From Aquimonas sp964586455 (GTDB lineage Bacteria > Pseudomonadota > Gammaproteobacteria > Xanthomonadales > Xanthomonadaceae), in the NCBI GenBank assembly GCA_964586455.1, contig CAZPHV010000005.1:1-64000 (forward strand): a stretch of 64,000 nt of DNA. The letters are read 5' to 3'. Below are positions 7,294-15,271 of this stretch, in pieces; the stretch's first letter is position 1; every line of letters starts with the position of its first letter. Both the position numbers and the translations under genes were made by a program. The notes under the pieces are model-generated. The model worked only from the letters and a program-made list of their open reading frames with translations. It searched no databases and was not told where the DNA came from.

Positions 7294-8475
7294 AAACAGG
7301 TCAACTCCGCCGGTGCCCATGTCGGTTTGTGAGACCGGCTTGTGCGGCATCGGCTGCCAGTTGTCGCGCAGCTCGCGCAGGCGACGGTGCAGGTCGTTCA
7401 AGGCTTCCAGCTTGCGGTGGTTGCTGGCGCCGGCGCTTGAGGCCAGCAGCTGCTGCAGGCCGGTCGCGTCTCGGTTGATGGCCTCCAGGCGCTCCAGATG
7501 ACGTTCGGCGGCGCCCAACGACTGGGTGACGATGTCCTCGAACTGCAGCGAGCGCACGGCTTCGGAGACCGACTGGTCGATCACCCGCGCGCTGCCGGCG
7601 ACTTCGCTGATCCCGGCAGCCAGGCTGTCGTTGATCGCTTCGACCTGCGAGAACAGTTTGGCCGCCTCGCTCTTGGCCTGGGTCGAGCGGCTCTGGTCGC
7701 GCGTAGCCATGTTCGACACGGTGTCGCGCACCTTGTGCACGGCCTCCTTCGAGCTGTTGGCCAGTTTGCGGATCTGCTCGTTGAAGCTGGTTGAGCGCTC
7801 GGACAGGCTACGCACCTCATCGGCGACAACCGCAAAGCCGCGGCCCGCTTCACCGGCGCGCGCGGCCTCGATCGCGGCGTTGAGCGCCAGCAGATTGGTC
7901 TGGTCCGCAATGGATTTGACGTCCTCCAACAGCGAGAAGATGCCCTCAAGGTGCTGGGTCATCGCGTCGATATGGTTGACCGTGGCCGAGCTCTGTTCGC
8001 TGACCTGTTCCAACGCCGAGGTCAGCTCGCCCATGTGGCGGCTGGCTTCCTGCGCGAAGCGGCGCACGTCGATCCCATTGGTTTCGCCGCTGCGATCGAC
8101 AATCTTGGCCAGGGTCTGGGTCTGGTGCCGCGCCGTTGCGTTCATGGTCTGGAAGCTGTCCGCCAGCTTGCCGATCGACTGGCTCAGCAGCGCGCGGGTG
8201 CGCTGGATCTCCTGCTGGCTGCCGCCGACTTCACGGCTGACGAACTCGCGCAGCTCGCCGAGCAACTGCTCCTGCTCCTTGAGTAGGCGCGTCTCGTCGG
8301 GCGACAGGGCGAAGGCATGTCTCGTAAACCACCAGGCGAATGCGGCCCAGGCCAGGAACATGGTGGTCATCAGCGCCAGTTCGAGCGCCAGCGGCCACTC
8401 GATGAACTGCGCGGCCACGTGCGCGACGCTGAGCAGCAGTGCGGGTGCGATTCGAATCAGTGTGCCGGTCTGCAT
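7291..8475 (-). CDS. Methyl-accepting chemotaxis protein-like signalling protein, no periplasmic sensor
   Basis: Cytoplasmic-facing chemoreceptor homologue of 394 residues. Two closely spaced N-terminal membrane segments (about 7-25 and 30-50) leave no room for a periplasmic domain. There is no clear HAMP domain. The coiled-coil signalling hairpin carries the conserved tip DQTNLLALNAAIEAARAGE and GRGFAVVADEVRSL, which contact CheW and CheA. A later QFEDIVTQ motif and a hydrophilic tail ending GGVDLF are features of this receptor-like family. It is last in the cheR-cheD-cheB series, 132 bases after cheB. It may sense a cytoplasmic or membrane signal, or act as an adaptor. The ligand is unknown. 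Confidence 0.85.
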   Translation of the reverse strand: MQTGTLIRIAPALLLSVAHVAAQFIEWPLALELALMTTMFLAWAAFAWWFTRHAFALSPDETRLLKEQEQLLGELREFVSREVGGSQQEIQRTRALLSQSIGKLADSFQTMNATARHQTQTLAKIVDRSGETNGIDVRRFAQEASRHMGELTSALEQVSEQSSATVNHIDAMTQHLEGIFSLLEDVKSIADQTNLLALNAAIEAARAGEAGRGFAVVADEVRSLSERSTSFNEQIRKLANSSKEAVHKVRDTVSNMATRDQSRSTQAKSEAAKLFSQVEAINDSLAAGISEVAGSARVIDQSVSEAVRSLQFEDIVTQSLGAAERHLERLEAINRDATGLQQLLASSAGASNHRKLEALNDLHRRLRELRDNWQPMPHKPVSQTDMGTGGVDLF

Positions 8476-8607
8476 TGCGGTGTTCCCTTGGACTCGTGCT
8501 TCTATCGGCCGCAGCAGGGCCGGGCTTGAGCGATACGCTTGGCCTCACTGGGCGAGGCGCGTTGAGCTGCCTGCTGCAATGCGTGTTCCACGCCGCTCGC
8601 TACCATC

Positions 8608-9678
8608 TCAAGCGCCCTCGCGCGGGCCGCGTTTCGACTCGTCCGCGGCCAGCTCAAGCAGGCGGCCTGCGATCCGATTCAGCGGCAGGATCTCGTCGAC
8701 GCCCCCCATCTTCACGGCCGCACCCGGCATGCCCCAGACCACCGAGGTCGCCTCGTCCTGGGCCACGGTGGCAATGCCGAGCTGGTGCATCTCCAGCATG
8801 CCGGCAGCGCCGTCGTTGCCCATGCCCGTCAGGATCGCGGCCACGGCGTTGCGGCCGGCGGCCTGAGCGACCGAGCGGAACAACACGTCGACGCTGGGCT
8901 TGTGGCGGCTGACCGGGGCGTCGTCGCCGATCCGGCACAGCCAGCGCGCGCCACTGCGCTCCACCCGAAGGTGGTAGCCGCCAGGTGCGATGTAGGCGTA
9001 GCCGGTGACCACCTGCTGGCCGTCCTCGGCCTCGCACACGGCCATCGGCGAGCAGCGGTTCATGCGCTGCGCGAAGGCGCGGCTGAACTCGGCGGGGATG
9101 TGCTGGGTGATGACGATGCCCGGCGCATCCGGCGGCATCATCTCCAGCACCACGCGAATGGCCTCGGTACCGCCGGCAGAGGCGCCGATCGCGATCAGGC
9201 GGTCGGTGGTGCGAAAGCCCGCGGCGCCTCGCGCCTTCGGCCGCTCGGCGGCACGTGCGGGCGCACTGCGCGCCTGCACCTTGGCGCGGGCGGCGGCCTT
9301 CACCTTTGCAGCCAGCTCGCCGGCGTACTCCGTCAATCCTTTGGCGACTTCAAGTTTCGGCTTCGTCACGAAGTCGACAGCCCCGAGGCTGAGCGCGTCC
9401 AGCGTGACCTCGGCGCCGGACTCGGTCAGCGAAGACACCATCACCACCGGCATCGGCCGCAGCCGCATCAGGTTCTCAAGAAAGGTCAGCCCGTCCATGC
9501 GCGGCATCTCGACGTCGAGTGTCAGCACGTCGGGGTTGAGCTGCTTGATCATGTCGCGGGCGATGAACGGGTCCTGCGCGGCGCCGACCACTTCGATGTC
9601 GGGGTCTTCGCCCAGCACGCGGGTCAGCACCTGGCGGACCAGGGCAGAGTCATCGATGATCAGTACTCGAATGGCCAT
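8608..9678 (-). CDS. cheB: Protein-glutamate methylesterase CheB
   Basis: Removes methyl groups from chemoreceptors (and can deamidate glutamines) to adapt signalling. The product is 356 residues. An N-terminal receiver domain carries Asp9-Asp10, phospho-acceptor Asp55 (LTLDVEMPRMDG) and Lys107 (VTKPK). An Ala/Arg-rich linker (about 125-155) leads to the methylesterase domain, with catalytic Ser167 (GASAGGTEA), His193 (TQHIP) and Asp289 (GMGNDGA). The start at 9678 (MAIRV) is one base downstream of the cheD stop; a longer start at 9702 would overlap cheD. Part of the minus-strand cheR-cheD-cheB operon. Confidence 0.96.
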   Translation of the reverse strand: MAIRVLIIDDSALVRQVLTRVLGEDPDIEVVGAAQDPFIARDMIKQLNPDVLTLDVEMPRMDGLTFLENLMRLRPMPVVMVSSLTESGAEVTLDALSLGAVDFVTKPKLEVAKGLTEYAGELAAKVKAAARAKVQARSAPARAAERPKARGAAGFRTTDRLIAIGASAGGTEAIRVVLEMMPPDAPGIVITQHIPAEFSRAFAQRMNRCSPMAVCEAEDGQQVVTGYAYIAPGGYHLRVERSGARWLCRIGDDAPVSRHKPSVDVLFRSVAQAAGRNAVAAILTGMGNDGAAGMLEMHQLGIATVAQDEATSVVWGMPGAAVKMGGVDEILPLNRIAGRLLELAADESKRGPREGA

Positions 9679-9679
9679 G

Positions 9680-10279
9680 TCAGTCGAACAGCTCCACGCC
9701 ACCCGCTCTCGGCTGCTGCTTCAGCTGATTGCGGTAAGCGATTTCCTCGGACGCGACCACGGTGTCGTGCGCGTGCGGCAAACGCCGCACCAGCACCTTG
9801 CCGGTCGCAGGGATGTACCAGACTTTGCGCGGGTGGATGCTGCCCAGATCCTGGGCCACCACCGGGATGCGCTCTGCTTTCAGGTACGCGATGACGAACT
9901 CTGCATTGCGGGTGCCCACCGGGTTGGTGGTAAAGCTCTTGAGTACGTTGCCGCCGCCGAACACCTTGGCTTCGATCCGCTCGCGGCGCGCGCCTGCCTT
10001 CAGCAGCTCGTTGATCAGCAACTCCATCGCATAGCTGCCGTAGCGCGCCGAAGTGTCGTCGCCGTCGCCGCCGTCGGGCAGCATGAAGTGGTTCATGCCG
10101 CCGATCCGCAGCACCGGGTCGCGCATGCAGGCGGCCACGCAGCTGCCCAGCACGGTCGACAGGGCGATGTCTCGATCGGTCACCACGTAGTCGGCCGGCA
10201 TCAGCTTCAGCGCATCCATTTGCAGCTGCACGTCGAAGTAGGGCATCGGGCCCTTCATGCTGCGCAGGCCGGCGTTCAT
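9680..10279 (-). CDS. cheD: Chemoreceptor glutamine deamidase CheD
   Basis: Deamidates receptor glutamines to glutamates, preparing methylation sites, and in some bacteria modulates CheC or receptor activity. The 199-residue protein has the catalytic pair: Cys47 in VLGSCVAACM and His64 in GGMNHFMLP. The family motifs KVFGGGNV and TTNPVGTRNAEFV follow. Its start overlaps the cheR stop by 4 bases (ATGA), and cheB starts one base after its stop, so the three adaptation enzymes are translationally coupled. Confidence 0.95.
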   Translation of the reverse strand: MNAGLRSMKGPMPYFDVQLQMDALKLMPADYVVTDRDIALSTVLGSCVAACMRDPVLRIGGMNHFMLPDGGDGDDTSARYGSYAMELLINELLKAGARRERIEAKVFGGGNVLKSFTTNPVGTRNAEFVIAYLKAERIPVVAQDLGSIHPRKVWYIPATGKVLVRRLPHAHDTVVASEEIAYRNQLKQQPRAGGVELFD

Positions 10280-11142
10280 TCGGACGCACCGATCGTAGCC
10301 ACCGGCACGTAGATCGTGCGGCCGAGATTCTTGAACAGGTCGACGGCGTGGAAGAAGCTCTCGCTATGGCCGGCGTAGAAGAAGCCGGACGGCTCCAGCA
10401 GCGGTTTCATCCGCGCCAGAATGGCGCGCTGCGTGGGCTTGTCGAAGTAGATCATCACGTTGCGGCAGAAGATCGCCGCGAAGCTTCCCGACAGCGGATA
10501 GCGCGCATCCAGCAGGTTCAGCGACGAGAAGCTCAGCAGCTTCTGCAGGGCCGGGTTCACCCGCACCTTGCCGGCATTGGGGCCGGTGCCGCGCTGGAAA
10601 AAGGTCTTCTTGCGAACCTCTGACATGCGCTCCAGCCGCTCCAGCGGATACACGCCGCGCTCGGCGGTGAGCAGCACCTGGGTATCGATGTCGGTGGCGA
10701 TGATCTCGACCGGCGGTGTGAGCGTGCCGAAGGCCTCGCAGGCGGCGATCGCGATCGAATAGGGCTCTTCGCCGGTCGAGGCCGCCGAGCACCAAATGCG
10801 TACCTTGCCGCCGCCGCTGCGCTTCATTTTCGGCAGGTGTTCGCGCAGGTGTTCGAAGTGATGTTCTTCGCGGAAGAAACTGGTGAGGTTGGTGGTCAGT
10901 GCGTTGACGAAGCTCTGCCACTCGTCGCCGCCCTCGCGCTCCAGCCAGTCGAGGTAGTCGCCGAAGTTCTCCATACCGAGCGCACGCAGGCGGCGGGACA
11001 GCCGGCTGTAGACCATGTCGCGCTTGCTGTCGGCGAGCGCGATGCCGGCGCGGGCGTGGATGAGGCTGCAGACGCGGCGGAAATCGCGGTCAGCGAACTC
11101 GAACTCGCGCTGGCCCTGGCCCTGGGTGTGCTCGCTGCTCAT
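10276..11142 (-). CDS. cheR: Chemotaxis protein methyltransferase CheR
   Basis: S-adenosylmethionine-dependent methylation of receptor glutamates. The 288-residue protein has the helical N-terminal domain (about 15-85) and the SAM-binding fold with WCSAASTGEEPYS, EIIATDID and FCRNVMIYFD, plus the small beta-subdomain insert that in other CheR proteins docks receptor pentapeptides. The nearby chemoreceptor (11333-14407) ends in EWTEF, a plausible docking tail for this enzyme. First gene of cheR-cheD-cheB, with a sigma-54-type promoter 58-71 bases upstream. Confidence 0.96.
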   Translation of the reverse strand: MSSEHTQGQGQREFEFADRDFRRVCSLIHARAGIALADSKRDMVYSRLSRRLRALGMENFGDYLDWLEREGGDEWQSFVNALTTNLTSFFREEHHFEHLREHLPKMKRSGGGKVRIWCSAASTGEEPYSIAIAACEAFGTLTPPVEIIATDIDTQVLLTAERGVYPLERLERMSEVRKKTFFQRGTGPNAGKVRVNPALQKLLSFSSLNLLDARYPLSGSFAAIFCRNVMIYFDKPTQRAILARMKPLLEPSGFFYAGHSESFFHAVDLFKNLGRTIYVPVATIGASE

Positions 11143-11198
11143 CGGCCCTCGACGTGGCTACGCCCAGCCGCGGAATGGCGGAAGAGCAAAATTGCTGC

Positions 11199-11214
11199 AG
11201 CAAGCCGCGTGCCG
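11199..11214 (-). promoter_or_regulatory. Candidate sigma-54 promoter upstream of cheR
   Basis: Minus-strand reading CGGCACGCGGCTTGCT fits the RpoN consensus TGGCACG-N4-TTGCW except for the first base. The -24 GG and -12 GC are intact. The -12 element lies 58 bases upstream of the cheR start, so transcription should begin near 11188. Confidence 0.7.
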
Positions 11215-11279
11215 CAGCGCTGCGCCGGGATTACGCCGGTCTGGCGTGGAGTGGCCGGCGCTGTCCTGCCCCAAACGCA

Positions 11280-11303
11280 CAACGGGCGCCTGGGCGCCCG
11301 TTG
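11280..11303 (-). terminator. Hairpin downstream of the CZB chemoreceptor gene
   Basis: A perfect 11-bp stem (CAACGGGCGCC / GGCGCCCGTTG) with a TG loop lies 29 bases beyond the receptor stop and before the cheR promoter. On the minus strand it is followed by GTGCGTTTGG, a weak U-run. It probably separates the two transcription units. Confidence 0.65.
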
Positions 11304-11332
11304 CATCGCACGATACAAACCGCCAGGCCTGA

Positions 11333-14300
11333 TCAGAACTCCGTCCACTCCATGTCGTCACCGCCCGTCGGGGCGGCCGTTGCGTTGCGCGTGGGAACGC
11401 TCTTGGGCACCTGGCGCGGCGCCGGCGCGCTGCGCGTCGCGGGCTTGGCGGGCGCGGGCCTCACGGCCGACGCCAGCGGCTTTGCAGGCGCCGGTCGCGC
11501 GGCCGATTCGCTGCCGACCCGCAGGCGTCGGATCGCGTTCAGCGTGCGATGGGTGGCCTCGGCGAACTCGCTTTCCAGCCGCGTCCGGGCGCCGCTGTGA
11601 TCGCCTCGTTCGTGCTGGCGCACCACGTCGCCCGCGATCTTGTGGAACTGCGCGTGTTCCTTGCGAAGTGTCTCGAATTCGGGCTGCCCCGCGTACTTCT
11701 GACCCGGTCCGTACAGCCACTCGCCGAGGTCGCATGCGCTGTCCGAACTGACGCGTTCAGGGTCGAGCGCATCGCCCTTGCCGGACAGGAAGCTCTGCAG
11801 TCGCGCCTTCCACGCCCGGTGGGCTTCCACCATAGCCTCGAAGTCGTTGCCGTTCGATTTCGGTGCCGACGCTGCAGCCGGGCTGCGCAGCGTTGCGGCC
11901 GCGCGCAGGCTGCTCTGATTCGCGCTCAGGCGGAAGCGCGAAACCGCATCGGCCAGCGAAGCCGCCTGGTCTTCGAGTGCGCGCGCCGACGCCGATGCCT
12001 CTTCCACCAGCGCTGCATTCTGCTGGGTCACCTCGTCCATCTGGGTGACCGTTGCGTTGACCTGCTCGATACCGCTGGACTGCTCGGCGGACGCCGCGCT
12101 GATCTCGCCCATGATGTCGGTGACGCGCTTCACCGAGGTCACGATTTCTGCCATGGTCTTGCCGGCCGAATCGACCAGGCTGCTGCCGGTCGCGATTTTG
12201 TCGACGGTGTCGCCGATCAGGGTCTTGATCTCCTTCGCCGCACCCGCCGAACGCTGCGCCAGCGAGCGCACCTCGCTGGCCACCACCGCGAAGCCGCGAC
12301 CCTGCTCGCCGGCACGCGCGGCTTCGACGGCGGCGTTCAGCGCGAGGATATTGGTCTGGAAGGCGATGCCGTCGATCACGCTGATGATGTCGACGATCTT
12401 GCGCGAAGCGGCATCGATTTCGCCCATCGTGGTCACCACCTCGCCGACGACGGTGCCGCCCTTCTCGGCCACTTCGCCCGCGCCGATCGCCAGCTGGTTG
12501 GCGCTGCGCGCGTTCTCGGCGTTCTGCCGCACGGTGGAGGTGAGCTCTTCCATGCTGCTGGCGGTTTCCTCCAGTGAGGCTGCCTGCTGCTCGGTGCGGG
12601 CAGACAGATCGCTGTTGCCGGCCGCGATTTCGCGGGCGGCCGTATTGATGCCGTCGGTGGTGTCCTTGACCTGGCCGATGAGGTCGCCCAGCGACTTGAC
12701 CGTGCTGTTTGCGGCTTGCTTCAGGGTGTCGAACTGACCCATGTATTCGGCCGTCACCGTCTCGGTCAGGTCACCCTTGGCCAGTGCATCCAGCACGCGG
12801 CCGACATCGCGCAGGCCGGCGTCGCTGACTGCCATGAGGCTGTTCAGCCCTTCGATCATGCGACGGAATTCGTGCTGGAACTGGCTGGCGTCGCCGCGGG
12901 CACTGAAGTCACCGGCGTTGGCTGCACCCACCAGCCGCTGGATCTCGGCGCTGATCGCCGAGAGGTTGGTCTTGGTGGTGCGCATGGCGTCGGTGAGCTG
13001 TCGCTTCTCGCCGGGCAGCTCGGGCATGTCGCCCGTGAGATCGCCTTGGCCGTACCGGTTCGCGAGCGCAGCAAGCTGCACTTTGACGTCGATGTGGCTC
13101 GCCACCACACCGTTGGTGCCCTCCGCCAGGCGCCTGTACTCACCCTCGAATTGTTCTGAATCAATGCGGTAGCTGATGGCGCCGGCCGTATGCTGCTCGG
13201 CCATCTCGGTTTGAGCGCCGGCAAAGCGACGCACCGCAGCACTCACCGACTCCATCGCATTGGCAATCTCGCGCAATTCGTCGTTTGAACGCACGTTGAC
13301 GCGCTCGCGGAACACGCCGCTGGCAAGGTCGTTGGCCGAGGCCGCGATTTCGCGAACGGCGCGGCCGACGCTCTGGGTGAAGCCCAGGAACAGGTAGCCT
13401 GCCAGCAGCAGGGCCAGCACAATGCCGCTCACCACAAGGGTGCGCTCACGCTGCAGGGCAGACAGCCGCTGTTCGATGCGTGCCTTCAGCATCGGCTCGA
13501 CCACATTCAGCAGGGCGTAGACCGAAGCATCCGCCGCCAGGCCCAAGCCCAGCAGCTCGGAGTTGTCCATCTCGATTTCTTCAGCATCGAGCAGGCCTTC
13601 CTTCATACCTTGGCGAAGCGCTTCGAATGAGGTGTTGACCTGCTCCAAGCTCTGGCGCACCACATCAAAATCGGCGCCGAGGCTGGTGATCGCAGTGCTC
13701 AAGGTCGCCAACGCGCTGGCGATTTCGCGATCGGAGCTGGTCAGGTCGATGCGGTCTTCCACCCACACCGCGCCGCCGTCAATCACGAGGTTGCCCAGTG
13801 CGCGAATGCGCAGGGCGCGATCAAGCAGGGCGGGTGCGTGTTCGGTAACGATCTCGCCCATCAGCAGAGTCGCCTCATCGCTGTCCAGCGACAGATCGCT
13901 GGCGACTCTAAGGGCCATAAACACGCCTCGCACGCGCTCGATCAAAGCCATGTCGCGCTGCACGATCGTGTTGATGTCGTCGCTGTCCTGCATGGCCTCT
14001 GTAGCCGCCTGCTGCAGCGCCTGCAGGGCGGCGTCGAGGCGGTCGTCCTGCGGTAGCTCCGCTGCATTGCGAACAAGGGTCGCAACTTCGTCGGTGATTG
14101 CCTGCCGGAGACGCCCGGCTTCGGCTATCGACTGCGCGTCCCCCGAAAGGCCGCGGCGGCTAGCGGCTGCATGCCCCGAGACATCGCGCAGCAGATGGAT
14201 GGCGTTGGGGAAGAGCGCCTCACCGGTCTGCACCTGCTGCAGGTGGGCGACCTTTTCGTTGATGTCGCGCACCAGCATCACCGCCAAGACCACGGACACC

Positions 14301-14407
14301 GCCACGAAGACCGCGGCGATCAGCATGAGCTTGGCGTTCAGGCGCAGCCGATCCATGAAGCGGGCGGAGGGCGCGGTGGCGGCTTGAAGCAGTTCAAGAG
14401 GCGTCAT
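11333..14407 (-). CDS. Methyl-accepting chemotaxis protein with C-terminal CZB zinc-binding domain and EWTEF tail
   Basis: Transmembrane chemoreceptor of 1024 residues. A first membrane helix lies near residues 27-47, followed by a long helical periplasmic region, a second membrane helix (VVSGIVLALLLAGYLFLGF), HAMP and further HAMP-like repeats, and the methyl-accepting signalling hairpin (QTNILALNAAVEAARAGEQG). Beyond it comes a chemoreceptor zinc-binding (CZB) domain, recognisable by AHRAWKARL, SACDLGEWLYGPG and EHAQFHKIAG, which supply His/Cys/His zinc ligands. The extreme C-terminus MEWTEF resembles the CheR/CheB-tethering pentapeptide (NWETF type), the only such tail among the receptors here. 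The start is set at 14407 because the N-terminal membrane helix follows directly and a sigma-54 element lies just upstream. Confidence 0.9.
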   Translation of the reverse strand: MTPLELLQAATAPSARFMDRLRLNAKLMLIAAVFVAVSVVLAVMLVRDINEKVAHLQQVQTGEALFPNAIHLLRDVSGHAAASRRGLSGDAQSIAEAGRLRQAITDEVATLVRNAAELPQDDRLDAALQALQQAATEAMQDSDDINTIVQRDMALIERVRGVFMALRVASDLSLDSDEATLLMGEIVTEHAPALLDRALRIRALGNLVIDGGAVWVEDRIDLTSSDREIASALATLSTAITSLGADFDVVRQSLEQVNTSFEALRQGMKEGLLDAEEIEMDNSELLGLGLAADASVYALLNVVEPMLKARIEQRLSALQRERTLVVSGIVLALLLAGYLFLGFTQSVGRAVREIAASANDLASGVFRERVNVRSNDELREIANAMESVSAAVRRFAGAQTEMAEQHTAGAISYRIDSEQFEGEYRRLAEGTNGVVASHIDVKVQLAALANRYGQGDLTGDMPELPGEKRQLTDAMRTTKTNLSAISAEIQRLVGAANAGDFSARGDASQFQHEFRRMIEGLNSLMAVSDAGLRDVGRVLDALAKGDLTETVTAEYMGQFDTLKQAANSTVKSLGDLIGQVKDTTDGINTAAREIAAGNSDLSARTEQQAASLEETASSMEELTSTVRQNAENARSANQLAIGAGEVAEKGGTVVGEVVTTMGEIDAASRKIVDIISVIDGIAFQTNILALNAAVEAARAGEQGRGFAVVASEVRSLAQRSAGAAKEIKTLIGDTVDKIATGSSLVDSAGKTMAEIVTSVKRVTDIMGEISAASAEQSSGIEQVNATVTQMDEVTQQNAALVEEASASARALEDQAASLADAVSRFRLSANQSSLRAAATLRSPAAASAPKSNGNDFEAMVEAHRAWKARLQSFLSGKGDALDPERVSSDSACDLGEWLYGPGQKYAGQPEFETLRKEHAQFHKIAGDVVRQHERGDHSGARTRLESEFAEATHRTLNAIRRLRVGSESAARPAPAKPLASAVRPAPAKPATRSAPAPRQVPKSVPTRNATAAPTGGDDMEWTEF

Positions 14408-14472
14408 GGACTGGGCTCGGCATGGGCTGACGGGGCCCCACCACGGGGCCGGTGTCGTTCGCTGCGTCGGGC

Positions 14473-14488
14473 TGCAAGCGATGTGCCC
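14473..14488 (-). promoter_or_regulatory. Candidate sigma-54 promoter upstream of the CZB chemoreceptor gene
   Basis: Minus-strand reading GGGCACATCGCTTGCA has the -24 GGCAC and -12 TTGCA elements at the right spacing. The -12 GC is 67 bases upstream of the start at 14407. This promoter position supports that start over an upstream ATG at 14599. Confidence 0.65.
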
Positions 14489-14631
14489 ACCGACGCGACG
14501 GTCTGTCGACATTCCGTCGGTGCAGGCCCGGTACGGGCATTGCACTGCAGACGCCGTTCGCAGTTTCGCGAGCGCCTGCACCGGAGGTCGGTGCGGCATT
14601 CCTCACCACAGCGCTGTTTCTGGAGACGCCG

Positions 14632-14994
14632 ATGCGCCCCTCTGACTTCTCACCACTGGCACGCACTCTGCTACTGGCCTTGCCGCTGGCCGCACTCGTC
14701 AGCGTCGCGCTGCCCGCCCTCGCCGTGGCCGGCCCGGCCACGCCCTTGAAGACCGACCCGCCCAACTATCCGACGGAAGCCGCGCGTCGCGGCACCGAAG
14801 GCTACGTCGAGGTCGAAATCGTGATCGATGCCGCTGGCAAGGTCACCGCCGTCAACGTGATCAAGGCCGAGCCCGCGCGTGTGTTCGAGCGCGAGGCTGT
14901 CTCGGCGGTGCGACGCTGGACCTTCAACCCTGCCACCGAAGGCGGTAGCGCGGTCGAGTCGCGGGTGCGCCGCAAGATCGAGTTCAAGCTCTGA
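14632..14994 (+). CDS. Small periplasmic TonB C-terminal-domain protein
   Basis: 120-residue protein with a signal peptide (hydrophobic core about 12-30, cut near AVAG) followed directly by a TonB C-terminal fold: PPNYPTEAARRGTEGYVEVE, VIDAAGKVTAVNVI and FEREAVSAVRRWTFNPAT are typical. It lacks the transmembrane anchor with long Pro-rich spacer of a full TonB, so it is probably a free periplasmic TonB-like protein that could bind TonB boxes or peptidoglycan. The start at 14632 has GGAG 6 bases upstream. It is the only plus-strand gene inside the chemosensory block, divergent from one receptor gene and convergent with the next. Its partner is unknown. Confidence 0.85.
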   Translation: MRPSDFSPLARTLLLALPLAALVSVALPALAVAGPATPLKTDPPNYPTEAARRGTEGYVEVEIVIDAAGKVTAVNVIKAEPARVFEREAVSAVRRWTFNPATEGGSAVESRVRRKIEFKL

Positions 14995-15182
14995 GGCGCT
15001 GGGGTTCGGGGCGAGGCGGATTGCTTGCGCGGCACTGCCGCGCGAGTCTCTGAACGCCCGCGTGTTGCGCGCGAGAGCCGGGCAGGGATTCGCTAGAGCA
15101 GGGCGCGGCGGTGATCAAGATCGCTGCGCCTCGTCATCTATCGGGTCGAGATAGATCAGCCGGCGTGCATGCGCCTGGCGAG

Positions 15183-15215
15183 CACCTGCTCCGGCGAATC
15201 CCGAATCCTCAATCT
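15183..15215. repeat. Short GAATCCCGAATCC extragenic repeat
   Basis: CGAATCCCGAATCCTCAATC belongs to the GGGATTCGG family that recurs at 18380-18572, 21925-22000, 30610-30955 and 56960-57167. Here only one arm is present, just upstream of a terminator. Confidence 0.5.
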
Positions 15216-15225
15216 CACTGAAACG

Positions 15226-15250
15226 AAAAGCCGCCCCCGGGGCGGCTTTT
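15226..15250. terminator. Bidirectional rho-independent terminator
   Basis: AAAAGCCGCCCC / GGGGCGGCTTTT: a strong GC stem flanked by A and T runs on both sides. It ends the plus-strand TonB-like gene (stop 14994) and the minus-strand receptor gene (stop 15272). Confidence 0.9.
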
Positions 15251-15271
15251 CCTATCCGTACATCCCGGTTC

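Noticed and set aside
14408..14599. 64-codon N-terminal extension of the CZB receptor
   Set aside because: It would cover the sigma-54 element at 14473-14488, and the extra residues are Pro/Arg/Cys-rich without receptor features.
14656..14671. TGGCACGCACTCTGCT as a plus-strand sigma-54 promoter
   Set aside because: The -12 element has C for the first T of TTGC, and the site lies inside the TonB-like gene, far from any plus-strand start downstream.
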